NCBI GenBank assembly: GCA_023101885.1
Contig: JALPQD010000225.1
Location: forward strand, 2,356,001-2,420,000
Direction: 5' to 3'
Length of the DNA: 64,000 nucleotides
Source: Typhlomys cinereus
Lineage: Eukaryota; Chordata; Mammalia; Rodentia; Platacanthomyidae
Part shown: piece after piece, positions 13,480-25,897 of the stretch
Position numbering within the stretch: the first letter of the stretch is position 1
Layout: each line of letters starts with the position of its first letter
Translations under genes and position numbers: made by a program
The notes under the pieces: model-generated
Told to the model about the DNA's origin: nothing
Databases searched by the model: none
Seen by the model: only the letters and a program-made list of their open reading frames with translations

Positions 13480-13765
13480 TCATTTTTGACTCTGAGCAGT
13501 AGCATTAAACCTAGAATCTCTATTTAATGGGCCCTTTTCAGTGAACTCAGCTTGACCCAGTTTTACACTCCTTCCACTAATATTCCACACACTTGCAATC
13601 CATTTCAGGGATATTTCCCAGGCTGCTCCTTGAATGTGTTGAAAAATTGTGCAGCTCATTATGGGAATAGTGTACCTCCTCATGAACCACACTATTTATC
13701 TCACCTCTAGAGACCCATTTAGCCTTGAGTCTAGTTATAAGTCTGGAGACAGCCACACTGGGCAC
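13480..13765 (-). pseudogene. ERVL/MaLR-type gag remnant
   Basis: Overlapping frames on the - strand carry a capsid-like segment of the kind found in ERVL and MaLR internal regions (motifs HYSHNELHNFS and GRSVKLGQAEF). Two frames must be combined to follow it, so it is broken. The young SINE at 13788-14067 separates it from the upstream gag portion. Confidence 0.55.
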
Positions 13766-13787
13766 TCTGCAATGTCTGCATTTTCTT

Positions 13788-14067
13788 TTTTTAAAAAAAA
13801 TTTATTATTATTTATTCAATTGAGTGTGTGTATGTATGTGTGTGTGTGTGTGTAGAACCAAGGGAGAATTTGGGAACCACCGTGGACCACCTCCAACCTC
13901 CTCCTTGTTTACTCTGCCCCAGGATTCACAGGCTCCGCCCTACCAGGGCCAGAAGCGCAGGCCACCCCCACTTCAGCCCAGCATCTATACGTGGGGTCTA
14001 GGATCCGAACTTAGGACCTTCCACCTGCAAGGCAGAGGCTTAACCCCTGAGCCACCTCTCCAGCCCC
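13788..14067 (-). mobile_element. young tRNA-headed SINE, full length, inside the ERV
   Basis: Full head (GGGGCTGGAGAGGTGGCTCA on the - strand), CpG-rich body, (CA)n block, ATTGAATAAATAATAATAAA tail. Flanked by a perfect 17-bp duplication AATGTCTGCATTTTCTT at 13771-13787 and 14068-14084, so the provirus was already present. Confidence 0.95.
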
Positions 14068-15569
14068 AATGTCTGCATTTTCTTGAGGGAGTCTTTGTAC
14101 TTTCCTCAGACAAAGCAGGATTAATTCCCTCAGGAAGAGGAGGAGACCGTGATGCTGCAGGTCATGGGGAATCATTCTCTGCTACAAGTAGGGAGTCTAC
14201 TTCTTCAGGTGAAATAAACCCATCAGAATTCAAGGGTTCAATGTCCACAGCATTAATTGGGCCTCCCACACATCAGCATCCAGTTTTAAGGATCCCACTC
14301 CTTTCCAATCAATGCTTTCACTTTAACTGCAAAACACCCTTTGAGGGTGGGATTTTCAGTTACACTGTAACTCAGACAACCTAATACTGAGAGTTTGTGT
14401 TTGATTTTCAATGCTTTGAGCGCTATTATTGCTGGAAGGAAGATTCTCTTCTAGGGTACACTTAGAAACTTCTAAATGAAACGAGGCATTTTCACCTCTG
14501 ATGTCTTTTTCTTTCCTACTTTATCCAGAGTTGTTTCCTGGTCATTCTTAGAGTCTTGTAGATTGTTTACATGAATCTTAAAACTATTTTCTTTTTTTTT
14601 AATTTATTTTTTCCACTCATACAAACTTGATTGGTACCCCTTCCCCTCCCTCTCTCTAACCCTCCCTGCATCCCTTCGCTCCTTCTCCCCTTTTCCTTTT
14701 TCCTTTCCCCCTTCCCTTTCTCCCAGTGCCCCCTCACTCCCCCCCAATTCCTAGAGCATCCTTTAGTGTGCATATCAAACTTCCCTCTAGGTCCTCCTCT
14801 CTGATGAGGTGTAAGGACTCAGTAGCATTGCCTAGAGCTCTTTCTTGTGTTCCCCTTTAGTATAGGAACACTTTTGTGGCTGTTAATCCTTTGCTTCTAA
14901 GAATCCTAGTGCCTGTGATCCATGGTAGACTTTGGGAGGTCAATGACATGTTGGTCATTGCACAGGTCATGCAAAGTCCTATTATGATTACTTCGGCCCT
15001 AACTTGTGTGGAGAATCTTGCATATTGTTGCTCCTCCCCATCTTTAGGCTCTTACAATCTTACTGTCCCCTCTTCCGCAAATTTCCCTGAGCTTTGGGAC
15101 GAGGAGAGATTAGGCTGGCCTGGTTCCTGGAGATTAATGTAGGGTTTCTAATGTTCTGAATTATGGTTTGTCATTTTTTATTTTTCTTTCAGTTTTGCTG
15201 TTCCTGCACCGCCCTTGGCTCCATCCTGATGGATGTTGGATGTCACCTCCTAGTCAGAGATAAAAGGCTGTTAAAATAAAGTCCTATTATAATAGTAGAT
15301 TCAAAGGTAGATGGAATAAGAGTAGGAGACCGCACTGAGGTGTGTGTAGGGGTCAATCTCCCATTTGCAGGATGGTTACCTTCTATCTGATAGAATCTAT
15401 GCCCTTCCTGTCTGGTGAGATCAAACCCCATCAGTTGCAAGTGACCAGGAAGGAAAGTCTGTCTCATTACTGACTTATAATACTAGATGGTGGCCTATTT
15501 TCTCTGCTGTATCATGATCCCCTCTCTCCTTGTTTCTGGCGGGACCCTCCTTCCCCTTCCCTCCTGTTT

Positions 15570-18500
15570 ATAATCTTTGCAATCACTGTAGGCATTACAA
15601 AGATATATCTTTGAGTGTGTCACTAAGTGGGTTTGGTACTAGGATCTACCTATTAGGGAGGACATACTATGCTTAATTTTCTGTGTCTGGGATACTTCAC
15701 TCAATATAATTTTTCTAATTCCATCCATTTCCTGGCAAATTTCATTAATTCATCATTTTTGATGGCTGAGTAGTATTACATTGTATAAATGTATGACATT
15801 TTCTTTATCCACTCGTCAACTGTTGGACATTTGGGCTGATTCCATGACTTTGCTATTGTAAACAGTGCTGCTATAAACATGGTCATGCATGTGCTATCGA
15901 GGTGAATTTTTGCTGTATGGGAGGTTATTCCCAAAAGTGGAATAGCAGGGTCATATGACATTTCAATCTTTAACTTTTTTAAGAATCGCCAGACTGCTAG
16001 CCAGAGTGGTTGTATGAGCCTGCATTTCCACCAGCAAAGGAGAGTTCCCTCCTCGCCATATCCACTCCAGCATTTATTGTTGCTTGTATTGTGGATTTTT
16101 ACCATCCTGACCTGGGTGAGATGATATCTCAGGGAAGTTTTGATTTGCATTTCCCTGATGGCTAAGGAAGTGGAGCATTTTTAAAGATATTTGTTAGGCA
16201 TTTCAATTTTGTCCCTGATAAAGTTTCTTTTGAGTTCCAAGGCCCATATTTTAATTGGGCCATTTGTTTTCATGGTGTTTAGTTTTCTAAGTTCTTTGTG
16301 TACTCTGGACAGCAGAGCTCTATCAGATATGTAGTTTGTGAAGATTTTCTCCCATTCTGTGGGTTGCATTTGTGCTCGAATTGCAATCTTTTTATCTGAA
16401 CAGAAGCTCGTTAATTTCAGAAGATCCCATCTGTTGAGTGTTGGTTGTAGTGACTGTGCTATTTGATTTCCATTTAGAAACTGTTAGCAGATTCCAATAA
16501 GCTCAAGGGAGTTCCCTATCCTTTTAACCAATATATTTATAGTCTCTGGCCTTACATTGAGGTCCTTGATCCATCTGGAATTAATTTTTGTACATGGTGA
16601 CAAGTACGGGTCCAGTTTTAATCTTCTGCATGTGGACATCCAGTTTTGCCAGCACCATTTGTTGAAGATGCCGTTCTTTTTCCATTGGATTTTTTGGGCC
16701 CTTTTGTCAATGAGCTTCCTGGTGGAGATTTTGTAATTATGTGGGCTTATATCTGGGTCTTCAACCCTTATCCATTGATCTGTGTGTCTATTTTGGAGCC
16801 AGTATCAGGCTGTTTTTATTACTATGTATTTGTAGTATAGACTAAGGTTTGGTATGGTTATACCTCCAGCAGTGTTTTTGTTACTCAGAAATGTTTTTGC
16901 TATCCTGGGTCTTTTATGCCTCCATATGAATTTTGAGATTGTTTGATCAACCTCTTTAAAGAATTGCTTTGGGGTTTTGATTGGTATAGCATTGAATTTG
17001 TAGGATGGTCATTTTTATGATATTGATTCTGCCAATCCAGGAACATGGGAGGTCTTTCCACCTTCTAGTATCTTCTGCAATTTCTTTCTTTAGAGTTTTA
17101 AAGTTTTCATTGTAAAGATCTCTTACTTCCTTGGTTAGGTTTATATGAAAGTATTTCATTTTTTAGGGGCTATAGTAAATGGGATTGTTTCTCTCAGGGC
17201 TTTTTCACTCTTTCATTCTGGGCATATTGGAAGACCACTAATTTTTGTACATTTATTTTGTATCCTGCCATCCTGCTGAACTTCTGTATTAGTTCCATGA
17301 GCTTCCTGGTGGAGATTTTGGGATCACTCAGGTATAAGATCATGTCATCTGCAAATAGGGATAATTTGACTTCTTCCTTGCTGATTTGAATCCCTTTAAT
17401 CTCCCTTTCTTGTCTTATGGCTTCAGCTAAGACTTCAAGTACAATATTGAACAGAAGTGGTGAGAGTGGACAGCCTTATCTAGTTCCTGATCGAAACGGG
17501 AATGCTTTGAGTTTTTTCCCATTGAGTGTAATCCTTGCTGAAAGCTTGTTGTTTACAGCTTTTATTATATTGATAAAGGCTCCTTCCTTTCCAACTGTCT
17601 CTAGGGTTTTGATCATAAAAGGCTGTTGGATCTTGTCAAAAGCTTTTTCTGCATCTATCATGAGTATCATGCTGTCTTGAATTTTGGACTGGTTTATATG
17701 GTAAATTACATTTATTGATTTATTTATGTATGTTGAACCAAATTTGTGTGCCTGGGATAAAGCCTACTTGATCCCCGTGAATGATCTTTCTGATGTGTTT
17801 TTTAATCCGATTTGCTAAGACTTTGTTGAGAATCTTTGCATCTGTGTTCATCAAAGAGATTGGCCTACAGTTTTTTTTAAGTGTATTTTTATTACGTTTT
17901 GAGATTAAGACAATATTAGCATCATAGAAAGAATTTGGTAGTGTTCTTTCCATTGATATTTTATGGAACAGTTTAAGGAGTATTGGTGTTATTAGCTCCT
18001 TAAATGTCTGGTGCAACTCTGTGCTGAATCCATCTGGTTCCGGCCATTTTTTGGTGGGAAGATTTGAGATTACATCATCGATTTCCTCATAGGACTATTT
18101 AAATAATTCCAAACTTCCTGATTTAGGTAAGATGTGCTTACTTAGAAATTCATCCATTTCTTTTGTGTTTTCAAACTTCACATTGTATAAGTTTTTGAAA
18201 TATGACATTATAATTCTCTGAATTTCTTGGGTATTGGTAGTGATAACTCCATTTTCATTTCTAATTTTGTTAATTTTGGTTTTTTCTCTCTTGCTTTTGG
18301 TTAATTTAGCTAGGGGTGCATCAATCTTATTGATTTTTTTCGAAGAACCAGCTTTTTGACTGGTATGGTTTTCCTTACCTCAATTTCAGATATTTCTCCC
18401 CTGATTTTGCTAGTCTCCTCTCTTATGCTGCTTTTGGGAACATTGCTCTAGTGTCTCTAAAGCTTTAAGCTGTATTGTTATTTATTTGTGATGAACTTAC

Positions 18501-19400
18501 CTCTTAGGACAGATTTCATTGTATCCCGAAGATTTTGGTAAATTGTATTTTCATTATCATTTGCTTCTAGGAAATCTTGAATTTCCTTTGTAATTTCTTC
18601 CTGAATCCAATTCTCATTCAGCATCATAGTGTTTAGATTCCAGGAGTTAGTGTATTTTCTGTTGTTTGTTGTGTTGCGGATGTCAAGCTTTAGACCATGG
18701 TGGTCTGATAGGGTACAGGCTAGAAGTTCAACTTTCCTGTATATGTGGAGATTCATTCGCTTTGTGGCCCAATATGTGATCTGTTTTGGAGAAAGTTCTG
18801 TGTGCTGCTTAGGAAAATATGTATTCTTTGGTGCATGGATTAAAAGTTCGATAGAGATCAGTAAGGTCCATTTCAATAAGAGTTTGATTAAGTTCCAATG
18901 TGTCTCTGTTAAGTTTTTGACCTGTTGATCTAGCCCATGTTGAGAGGGTGGTGTTGAAATTCCCAAGAATTATCGTTTTGGGTTTGATTTCTCACTTTAG
19001 ATGTTGTAGGGTTTGCTTAATGAATGTGGAGGGGCCCATATTAGGTGCATACATGTTCAATATTGTGAAGTCTCCTGGTGAATTGTACCTGTGACTAAAA
19101 TGTAGTATCCATCTGTGTCTCTTATGATTTTTTATTTGGTTTGATGTCCACTTTGTCTAATAGCATAATAGCTATCCCTGCCTGTTTTCTGGTTCCATTA
19201 GCTTGCAGAATTTTGTACCAGCCTTTTATTTTTAGAATATGCCTATCTTTTGTGGTGAGATGAGTTTCCTGAAGGCAGCAGATTGATGGATTGTGATTTT
19301 TAATCCAAGTTTGTAATCTGTGTCTCTTGATCAGTGAGTTAATTCCATCAACATTTAGTGTTATAATGAAGAAATTATTTTTAATTCTGGACATTTTTTA
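15570..19400 (-). pseudogene. L1 ORF2 (endonuclease / reverse transcriptase), broken
   Basis: The endonuclease start lies at 19122-19394 (LNVDGINS and QETHL) and the endonuclease end at 18478-18966 (SDHHGLKLD). Reverse transcriptase follows at 17476-17670 ([10 protein letters not shown]), with the catalytic FADD codons at 17344-17355. The C-terminal domain at 15776-16150 includes PAIPLLGI and [19 protein letters not shown]. Motif order and about 3.8 kb of length match L1 ORF2. Multiple frames and stops separate the blocks. Confidence 0.9.
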
Positions 19401-19719
19401 TGTTTAGTGGCTTTCGTAAGTGTATTGTTTCACTTTTATGTTTTGGTGGTATTATACTTCCCTTCTGTCCTCCTGGATATGCTTGTTTTTTTCCTCAAGC
19501 TTGAGTATCATTTCTAGCATTTTTTGAAGGCCTGGTTTGGGAGACATATAAACCTTCTAGTTGTCTTTGTGCTGGAAAACTTTTCTTTCTCCCATGATCA
19601 TGACAGATAGTTTTGTGGGGTATATCAGCCTGGGTTGACATTTTTGCTCATTTAATACTTGAAGTACGTCTCTCCAAGCTCTTCTTGCTTTTACTGTTTT
19701 AATTGAGAAGTCATTTGTT

Positions 19720-20750
19720 ATTTTAATAGGTTTACTTTAAAAATGACTTGTTTTTTTTTTCCCTTGAAGCTCTCAGCACCTTTTCTTTGTCTTGAATGTG
19801 GAGTGTTTTGACTATTATTTGCCGTGGCGAGTTTCTGTTTTGGTCATATCTGTTTGGGGTGTGGAATGCCTCTTGTATTTGGGTGGGCCTCTCATTCTTT
19901 AGATGAGGGAAGTTTTCATTTATGATTTGAAAAATTTCCTCAGCTGTGATATTTTGGGATTCTTGCTCTGGTATTCCATGAATACGCATGTTAGTCTTCT
20001 TAGGGTGTCCCATAACTTTTGAATATTTCTCTCAAGTATCTTTTTGGCTTTAACAACCTCTTCCATTGAGCTGGTTAATTCTCTCACTTTGTCTTCAAGA
20101 TCTGAAATTTTATTTTCTGCTTTGTTAGTTCTGTTGATAAGACTCTCTGTTGATATATACTTACCTGGCAGGGGAGATACCATGATCACGAAGGTGGTTT
20201 TCCCAGGGCGAGGCTTATCCATTGCACTCCGGATGTGCTGACCCCTGCGATTTCCCCAAATGCGGGAAACTCGACTGCATAATTTGTGGTAGTGGGGGAC
20301 TGCGTTCGCGCTCTCCCCTGTAAAAAAAAAAAAAAAAAAAAAAAAAGACTCTCTGTTGAGTTCTGGGTTGAAGATGACTTGTCTTTTAGTTCAGTTTTAA
20401 ACTCTACTTGAGTCTGTTTTAACTGCTCTATGCCTATTTATGTTTCTTGAACTGTTTTTCTCATCTCCTCCAATGTCTGTTGTGTTCCTGTTCAAAGTGA
20501 TTGATGTGGTTATTTAACTCCTCCTGGACTTCCTCTTTCATAGTATTGATCATGGTAATGATCATGCTTTGAAATCATTATCTTGGGTCTGGCTTTCTTG
20601 GCTATTTTCTGTGAATTTGTTCTGGTTGGAATCTATCATTATGGGGTTAATTCTTTTGGTGGGAGATTTGTTTTCTTGGGTTTTGTTTTGCATGGATCTG
20701 CACATTGACTTGGGCATTGCTGTTTTGTCACTTAAGACTTTTCAGTTTCT
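19720..20750 (-). pseudogene. L1 ORF1 (RNA-binding protein), broken and split by a U1 retrocopy
   Basis: The RRM/C-terminal portion lies at 19732-20040 (MRIHGIPEQES, FHTPNRYDQNRNSPRQIIVK) and the coiled-coil portion at about 20045-20150, continuing after the U1 insertion at about 20350-20700. The N-terminal boundary is approximate. Interrupted at 20154-20346 by the U1 retrocopy. Confidence 0.8.
20157..20320 (+). pseudogene. full-length U1 snRNA retropseudogene
   Basis: The 164 bases run from ATACTTACCTGGCAG to TTCGCGCTCTCCCCTG, exactly the length of mature U1. The 5' splice-site-pairing end, the stem-loops and the Sm site (AATTTGTGG at 20281-20289) are all present. I count two differences from the vertebrate U1 I know, at 20263 (C for T) and 20313 (C for T). 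It is followed by a 25-base A-tail (20322-20346) and bracketed by AAGACTCTCTGTTGA at 20139-20153 and 20345-20359. It lies in an L1 with no snRNA promoter nearby, so it is a retrocopy rather than a gene. Confidence 0.97.
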
Positions 20751-21479
20751 GTGTTTTTGACTAAACTGATTTAGTTGGTATTATTACTTTCGGGCAGTTA
20801 TTATTAGTGTTTGCCTTGTAGTTGGGTATGTTTGTCTGTTGTTATTGTTATTTCCTAGATGAGGTTATTAGACTGTTAGTACATCAATTAAGTCAGGTTT
20901 AGTAGGCAGGGGGTGAATATGGTAGTGCACTTTTATGATTTAGTACCTTGATGATATGTGAGGGTGAGGAGTATAGTCCCTGAAGTTGTATATGTTTTGG
21001 GAGTAGCTATATGGAAAAGTTAATCTACAGTGATTAATATTGAAAGGAGCAGGGTTGTGAAAAGGGGTTTACTTATCTTTGGGCTGGATGTGAAGAATCT
21101 CTCCCATGTAACAGGATGATTTTAGAGGACTTCAGATGTATGGCCTTTGTCCCCTAGAGTTTTGCTTGGGTTTTCTTTGGACTCTGTTGAATTCTGAGAA
21201 GCAGTGTGTCCTCCCTGGACTGTGAGTGTCCCAGGCCAGCGGAAAGGGCAGAGGAGCTGATGGCAATGGCAGTGCACTTTACCTGGGACCTGGGACCTGG
21301 CCTAGTGGCCCACCCCAGCCAGGGCAGCCTGCGTGCTGCTCAGGCTGGCTGGTGGGACGAGCTGGGACAAGCAGGTGACCTGGGGGCTGGTGGGATTTTC
21401 CTCACAAGCAGTGTGTGCTCCCTGGATGGCAAGCATCCCGGGTGGGCAGGAAGGGCAGAAGAAGATGTCTATTTTCATC

Positions 21480-21761
21480 TCTGAGGTTTCCTTTTTTGTT
21501 TTCTACTTTATCTGTAAATGCTAGAAGCAACCAACTAGCACTATCGATTTCCTTATTTTTCCTCAGATTGTCAAAAGTTTTATACACAGAATCACCAAGT
21601 TTCTCACTCCTCATAAAAGGTGAATCAGGACTGTCCAACATACCTATCTTTACTAGTTCTTGAGATAGCTCACTCCAAGGAGTTTTGGAACTCTCTATGC
21701 TATCAAGGGAGTCTTCAGTAGCTAGATGTTTGTTGTGATGGGAACCAGCTCTAGTTACCAC
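21480..21761 (-). pseudogene. ERVL-like gag N-terminal remnant
   Basis: A - strand open stretch of about 95 codons directly downstream of the LTR and primer site, cut off at 21468 by the L1. Assigned to gag by position only; I do not recognise a domain. Confidence 0.4.
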
Positions 21762-21807
21762 AAAGCCTGCTGGAGGAATTCATCCCTATAGTTCTGGTTC
21801 TGTAAAG

Positions 21808-21822
21808 CCACCTCTGGTACCA
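21808..21822 (-). promoter_or_regulatory. primer-binding site, tRNA-Leu-like
   Basis: On the - strand this reads TGGTACCAGAGGTGG immediately downstream of the LTR. TGGTACCAG is complementary to the 3' end of a tRNA-Leu species ending CTGGTACCA; the remainder is diverged. ERVL elements are named for tRNA-Leu priming. Confidence 0.6.
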
Positions 21823-21823
21823 A

Positions 21824-22246
21824 TTTCTCTTCTCTGTTGCTGTGAGATTAATGCATAAACTAGAGAGTAATTTAAGGAGAGAAAGGAATATTTATTTGGC
21901 TTATGTTTCCACAGGAGAGATACAGTTCATTAAGGTGAAGAAGGCATGACAGGCAGCAGTGCTGGAGGCAAGTAAGTCCTGTCAGTTATGGAGGATCAAG
22001 AATCAGTGTCCTAATGGTGGCAGGAGGGAAGATGAGTTTTCCAGCACAGGGCAAGAGAATCTCCTCTGAGTTGTTCTGCCTTGAGGTCCCAATTACCTGG
22101 TCTGCTACTGGAGGTTCCATCCAGATTTAGAGTTGGTCTTATGTGGCAATTTTGTTGATCCAGATAATCTCTTCTGGTGATCTGGCAGCTGATCTGCCCA
22201 TTAATCCAAGATGTAGTCAAGTTGATAACCAAGATTAACTATTACA
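21824..22246 (-). repeat. 5' LTR of the ERVL-like remnant (MT2-like)
   Basis: On the - strand it starts TGTAATAGTTAATCTTGGTT at 22246 and ends just before the primer-binding site. The start and the following TCAACTTGACTACATCTTGG are characteristic of rodent ERVL LTRs. The 3' edge next to the primer site is uncertain by a few bases. Confidence 0.75.
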
Positions 22247-25200
22247 ATTGCCTTGGCTCAAAGGTCTCTCATCTAAATCTTGCTATAATGGTAACCATAT
22301 TTAGAAAATACTTTGTCTCTTTTAAATGAGAGAGCAAGAACATGGTGCATGAGTGGCAGTCAGAGAACAGCTTTCTGAAAGTTGAATCTTTCATTCCTCC
22401 AGACCAATCATGATGCCTTTCTTTAGTGGCAAACATTCACTAAATTTGTATTGTTGATGGTTCCCAGGAGAAAATGCCATGTTGTTAGGCCTTGCTAAAA
22501 CTGGTTGCTTACTCTGTCTCAGCAGGAAATCTCCACATATCAAATCTCATATCAATCCCCTCCTCTGCCCACCCCTTCCTCTCTCCCTTTCTCAGAGATG
22601 AATATGAGTGCCACAAGTACTATACAAATGGTGTCATTGTTGCTTCTTAGTCTTCTGTGCCCCTTAGGGAACTTGTAACATCTGAAGCCCAATATACTCA
22701 CTCAGTTTTCATCTTGAGCACCTAAAACCTTCTTTCCTGAGTCCTCTACATTTTCACCTTGCATAAGTCTTCTTTAATGTGTAACCAAGCCTCTCTTTTT
22801 CTGGTACTTACCAACTTTATAAACTTATACACCAAAGTAAATCTTCAGCTCAGAAAACAAAAACATAATAGCAACAAACCAATAAGCTGGTTCTGTCATA
22901 AAAAGGAGAACAAACAAATTGCTTCATGTTTGGATTCCAGGGAGTTTTTATGTATAAGATTTGTTATGTAGGGGGTTTACTAAGGAGTACTCTATGGACT
23001 TGAGGATGGATGAAATGGACTGGAGAGATGAGGGGAAAGCTATGAAATAGTCCTGCAAGCAGACTTAGCCACCTGCAGCAGCTCAGGATCTAGAACAGCT
23101 TTTCAGATGGCCCCAGCTGCCTTGAGATGAGCAAGCTCTGTTCTTCCTCAATGGTTAGTCACTGGCTCATCTTGCAAGCACAGTAGCTCTCTGTTATAGA
23201 CAATCATCAGAGAGGCTAGCACCACAAAGCCAAGTCCTCCTGGCAGAAGTTCCCAGGTGGTAGTGCCTTGTGATTCCACCACAGACAGAGCTAGCTAGGA
23301 AATCACTGGTCTCTCTTAAGCGAGAGTGTAGAAGGCAGATCTGCTAGTCTCAGGTGTTTCTCAGTATCTCATGTGTGTGACAGTGACTTTAAATTTACCA
23401 CACTTTTCTTTCACTTCTTTACCCTGTAAGGATATACTGTAACCTTTTTTGCTTCTGCCTTTGCCATCTTTGACCTGCATTTTACTGTGACCAAACTGTT
23501 CCCTTGCGCTGAGATGTCGGCGTACTCTGTTCATTATGGCTCCTCTAACTGTGGTCTCAGATACCTTTTACTCTAGTTCTGATGAGATTGCCTGCTTCCA
23601 AGCATGAGTTTGTTTAATAAAATATGGGCTACTCCATGTGGCATGCTACAAAGCATAAGATTCCTTGGCTTGCCTTTGAAGAGGCAGCTGGGCGAGAGAG
23701 CATTCACTTTTTTCTTTCATGCTACTGATCATCTCCATATAGCCCACGCAAAATTGCCTGGCAGCACCAAGGATGGTCAAGAATAGCACAGAGAACTGAA
23801 ACCCACAGCAGAGCTGTAGCCTGCTCCCCCTTGCACTGTGAGCCAAGCTTTGAGCTAATGGTAGAATCAGCTCATCGGAATATCATTGCCTCTGCTTCCT
23901 CTGTCTTCTCCCTGGTGGTGCTAATGAGTAGTGCTGAAAAATGAACAGGGTCCACTGAGAAGACAGATGGAAGGAGCTGAGATAATCCACAGTAAGTAGT
24001 TAAGGATTGCTCTTCACTACATTGCTTCCCATGACTTTATTTATCTCATCCCTCAGGGCTCCCAGGCAGAATTGCCACACAAGGGCACATCTCATCTGAA
24101 GCTTCTGGACAGATATTTTTTGCTTTGGTCCTGTAAAGATGTCTCACTGAAGTTCCCACAATAGCCATTTCAGAAAGAAGCGTATGTATTCCTGATGTTC
24201 CTAGAGGATAATATGGAATTGAGACTGAGGGTGAATTTGATCAACACACACAAACACAAACACATACACACACATACTCACATATGTGTTTATGTATGTT
24301 ATGTTTCATATATCATAAATTCATTATTGTATATAATTAATATGTACAAATAAAACATTAAAAAGATTCCAAAGTAATATTAAAGCAATGAGTGTATGAA
24401 AATATGCCCATAATTTCTTCCAACCTGTTTTGATCAGCAAAGAATGCTCCTCTGAGAAAGCAACCAGGCACATTTTAAATACAGAACTACAGAAAGAATG
24501 ATGTTGCTTCTTCGTGCCAGGGTTTTGAAAAACTTGTCCTGTGTAGAGATAATTTGCCAGAACCATCAGAGAACAATAGCTGTCCCCAGCTCACCTCCAT
24601 AATTGCTGCCTGGAATTCACTTTCCAAACCCTCCATAGTTCTGGCAATTGATCCATAAGTATGGCTTATGCTGCCAATTACTGATGGTCCACTGCAAGCC
24701 AACTTTTCTGCCTGGAAAATATTAGCTCTTCACATGACCCGTCTCAGTTTCCTTCCATGAGCCGTGTATCAGCATCTGCAGCCTGAAATTTTGACCCCAG
24801 GGACCTGGCAGCTAAACACCAGAACCCAACAGACACAATAGTTCCGTTTCCATCTCCCTAAGGTCCATGATGTCTTTTCCTCCAAACTTGTGACATAGTA
24901 GAGACAGGGAAAGAGATACTGAAAGTGAAAAATCCCATCAAGAAACCCTCTCTCCTGCCTCTTAGGTCAAATTTTGAGCGTGTATTTTGGAAACTTGTGG
25001 GCAGGCCTGGGTCTTACGCTTGGGGACAGAAGCAGCCCTTATACAACCTCATGTACGCTGACCTCCTGCTTACCAGGGTCATTTTGGGTGGTTTTTAGGG
25101 GAGCAGAAGAGCCATTCTCCTGGTCTGGCCCGATGTCAGCTTTCATGAACTGGACACTGCTTCCTCCTTCTCCTCATTGGGAGTCACTATTTTTATTTTG

Positions 25201-25682
25201 AAACTAATTGCACAAGGAACAATCCTCAGTTAGTGACTCTGTGTCCCACCCCTCCTCTCTTACTTCCCAATGGACCACACACAGCTCAGAGAGTCAACAT
25301 GATCATTGGGAAGAGTCAGAGGTCAGCCACCCTTATTAGCACTGCAGGTTCATGAGATGCTCTGTCCATATTTTCAGCCACTAGGTCCATCATTGAGCCA
25401 ATATATCCAGAGTACAAGCTGTGCTGTTGCTCTCAAGCAGCCTTGGACAGCTGTGATGTTCAATGGTCCACTTTCTCGACGCTGCATCCAACCCTTCCAT
25501 CTGTGACTATAGAAATTGCTACACTCCTACTAAGTTTGATATTAGTAAATCAAGGAATTTGGAAAACTATGGGGATCAATTCTTCATACCCTTACAAGCT
25601 CAACTCAGGTAGGATAGAAATAACATTGTTGCCGCTAATCAAACCCAGGTGTGAGTTGACTGTGTATAAAGTTTGCCTTAGT
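22247..25682. other. noncoding, no gene recognised
   Basis: Mostly unique-looking sequence with short ORFs. A CA-rich microsatellite-like patch is at 24243-24300. Nothing else I can name. Confidence 0.4.
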
Positions 25683-25695
25683 AAAAGTAGCTGCC

Positions 25696-25884
25696 CAAGG
25701 GCTGAAGAAATAGCTCAGGTGTTAAGCCTCTGTCTCCTGAACAGCAGATACTGAGCTCAGATCCCACATCCCATGTAAAAACAACAGGAAGAAATGGTAG
25801 CAGACTGCATTTCTAGCTTTGGAAGGTGGGGTCTGGGAACCCCCGCTCCACACACGCATATACATATAGGCAAAAATAAATTTA
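25696..25884 (+). mobile_element. older relative of the young tRNA-headed SINE
   Basis: Head GGGCTGAAGAAATAGCTCAG, box B-like TGAGCTCAGATCCCACA, short diverged body and an AAAAATAAATTTAAAA tail. Flanked by a 13-bp duplication AAAAGTAGCTGCC at 25683-25695 and 25885-25897. Confidence 0.85.
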
Positions 25885-25897
25885 AAAAGTAGCTGCC

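Larger units (their letters stand above)
14592..21468 (-). mobile_element. near full-length L1 retrotransposon, inactive
   Basis: About 6.9 kb including a 0.2 kb U1 insertion. Order on the - strand: GC-richer 5' UTR (about 20760-21468), ORF1, ORF2, a 3' UTR with a polypurine tract (14640-14760), and A-tail at 14592-14603. A short duplication CTATTTTC lies at 14584-14591 and 21469-21476. Both ORFs carry many stops and shifts, so it is dead. It sits inside the ERVL-like gag. Its 3' UTR closely resembles the fragments at 42164, 50056 and 62643, which belong to the same subfamily. Confidence 0.9.
12180..22246 (-). mobile_element. ERVL-class provirus remnant, internally deleted and interrupted by later insertions
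   Basis: Reading from high to low coordinates on the - strand: 5' LTR (21824-22246), tRNA-Leu-like primer site (21808-21822), gag leader (about 21480-21760), an interrupting L1 (14592-21468), more gag-like sequence (about 13480-14580, interrupted by a SINE), a protease remnant (about 12480-12760) and a dUTPase C-terminal remnant (about 12185-12475). Class III (ERVL) elements normally have RT, RNase H and integrase between protease and dUTPase; here they are absent. All frames carry stops. No 3' LTR was found. Confidence 0.75.

Noticed and set aside
13824..14384. 186-codon + strand open frame
   Set aside because: It starts in the dinucleotide block of a SINE, runs antisense through the SINE, then into provirus gag antisense. 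Pure repeat.
15776..20222. Separate minus-strand protein genes
   Set aside because: All are fragments of one dead L1 (ORF2 and ORF1).
20157..20320. Functional U1 snRNA gene
   Set aside because: A-tail, target-site duplication and insertion in an L1 show a retrocopy. No proximal sequence element or 3' box seen.
24243..24300. CA-rich patch as a SINE tail
   Set aside because: No SINE body adjoins it on either side; treated as a simple repeat.
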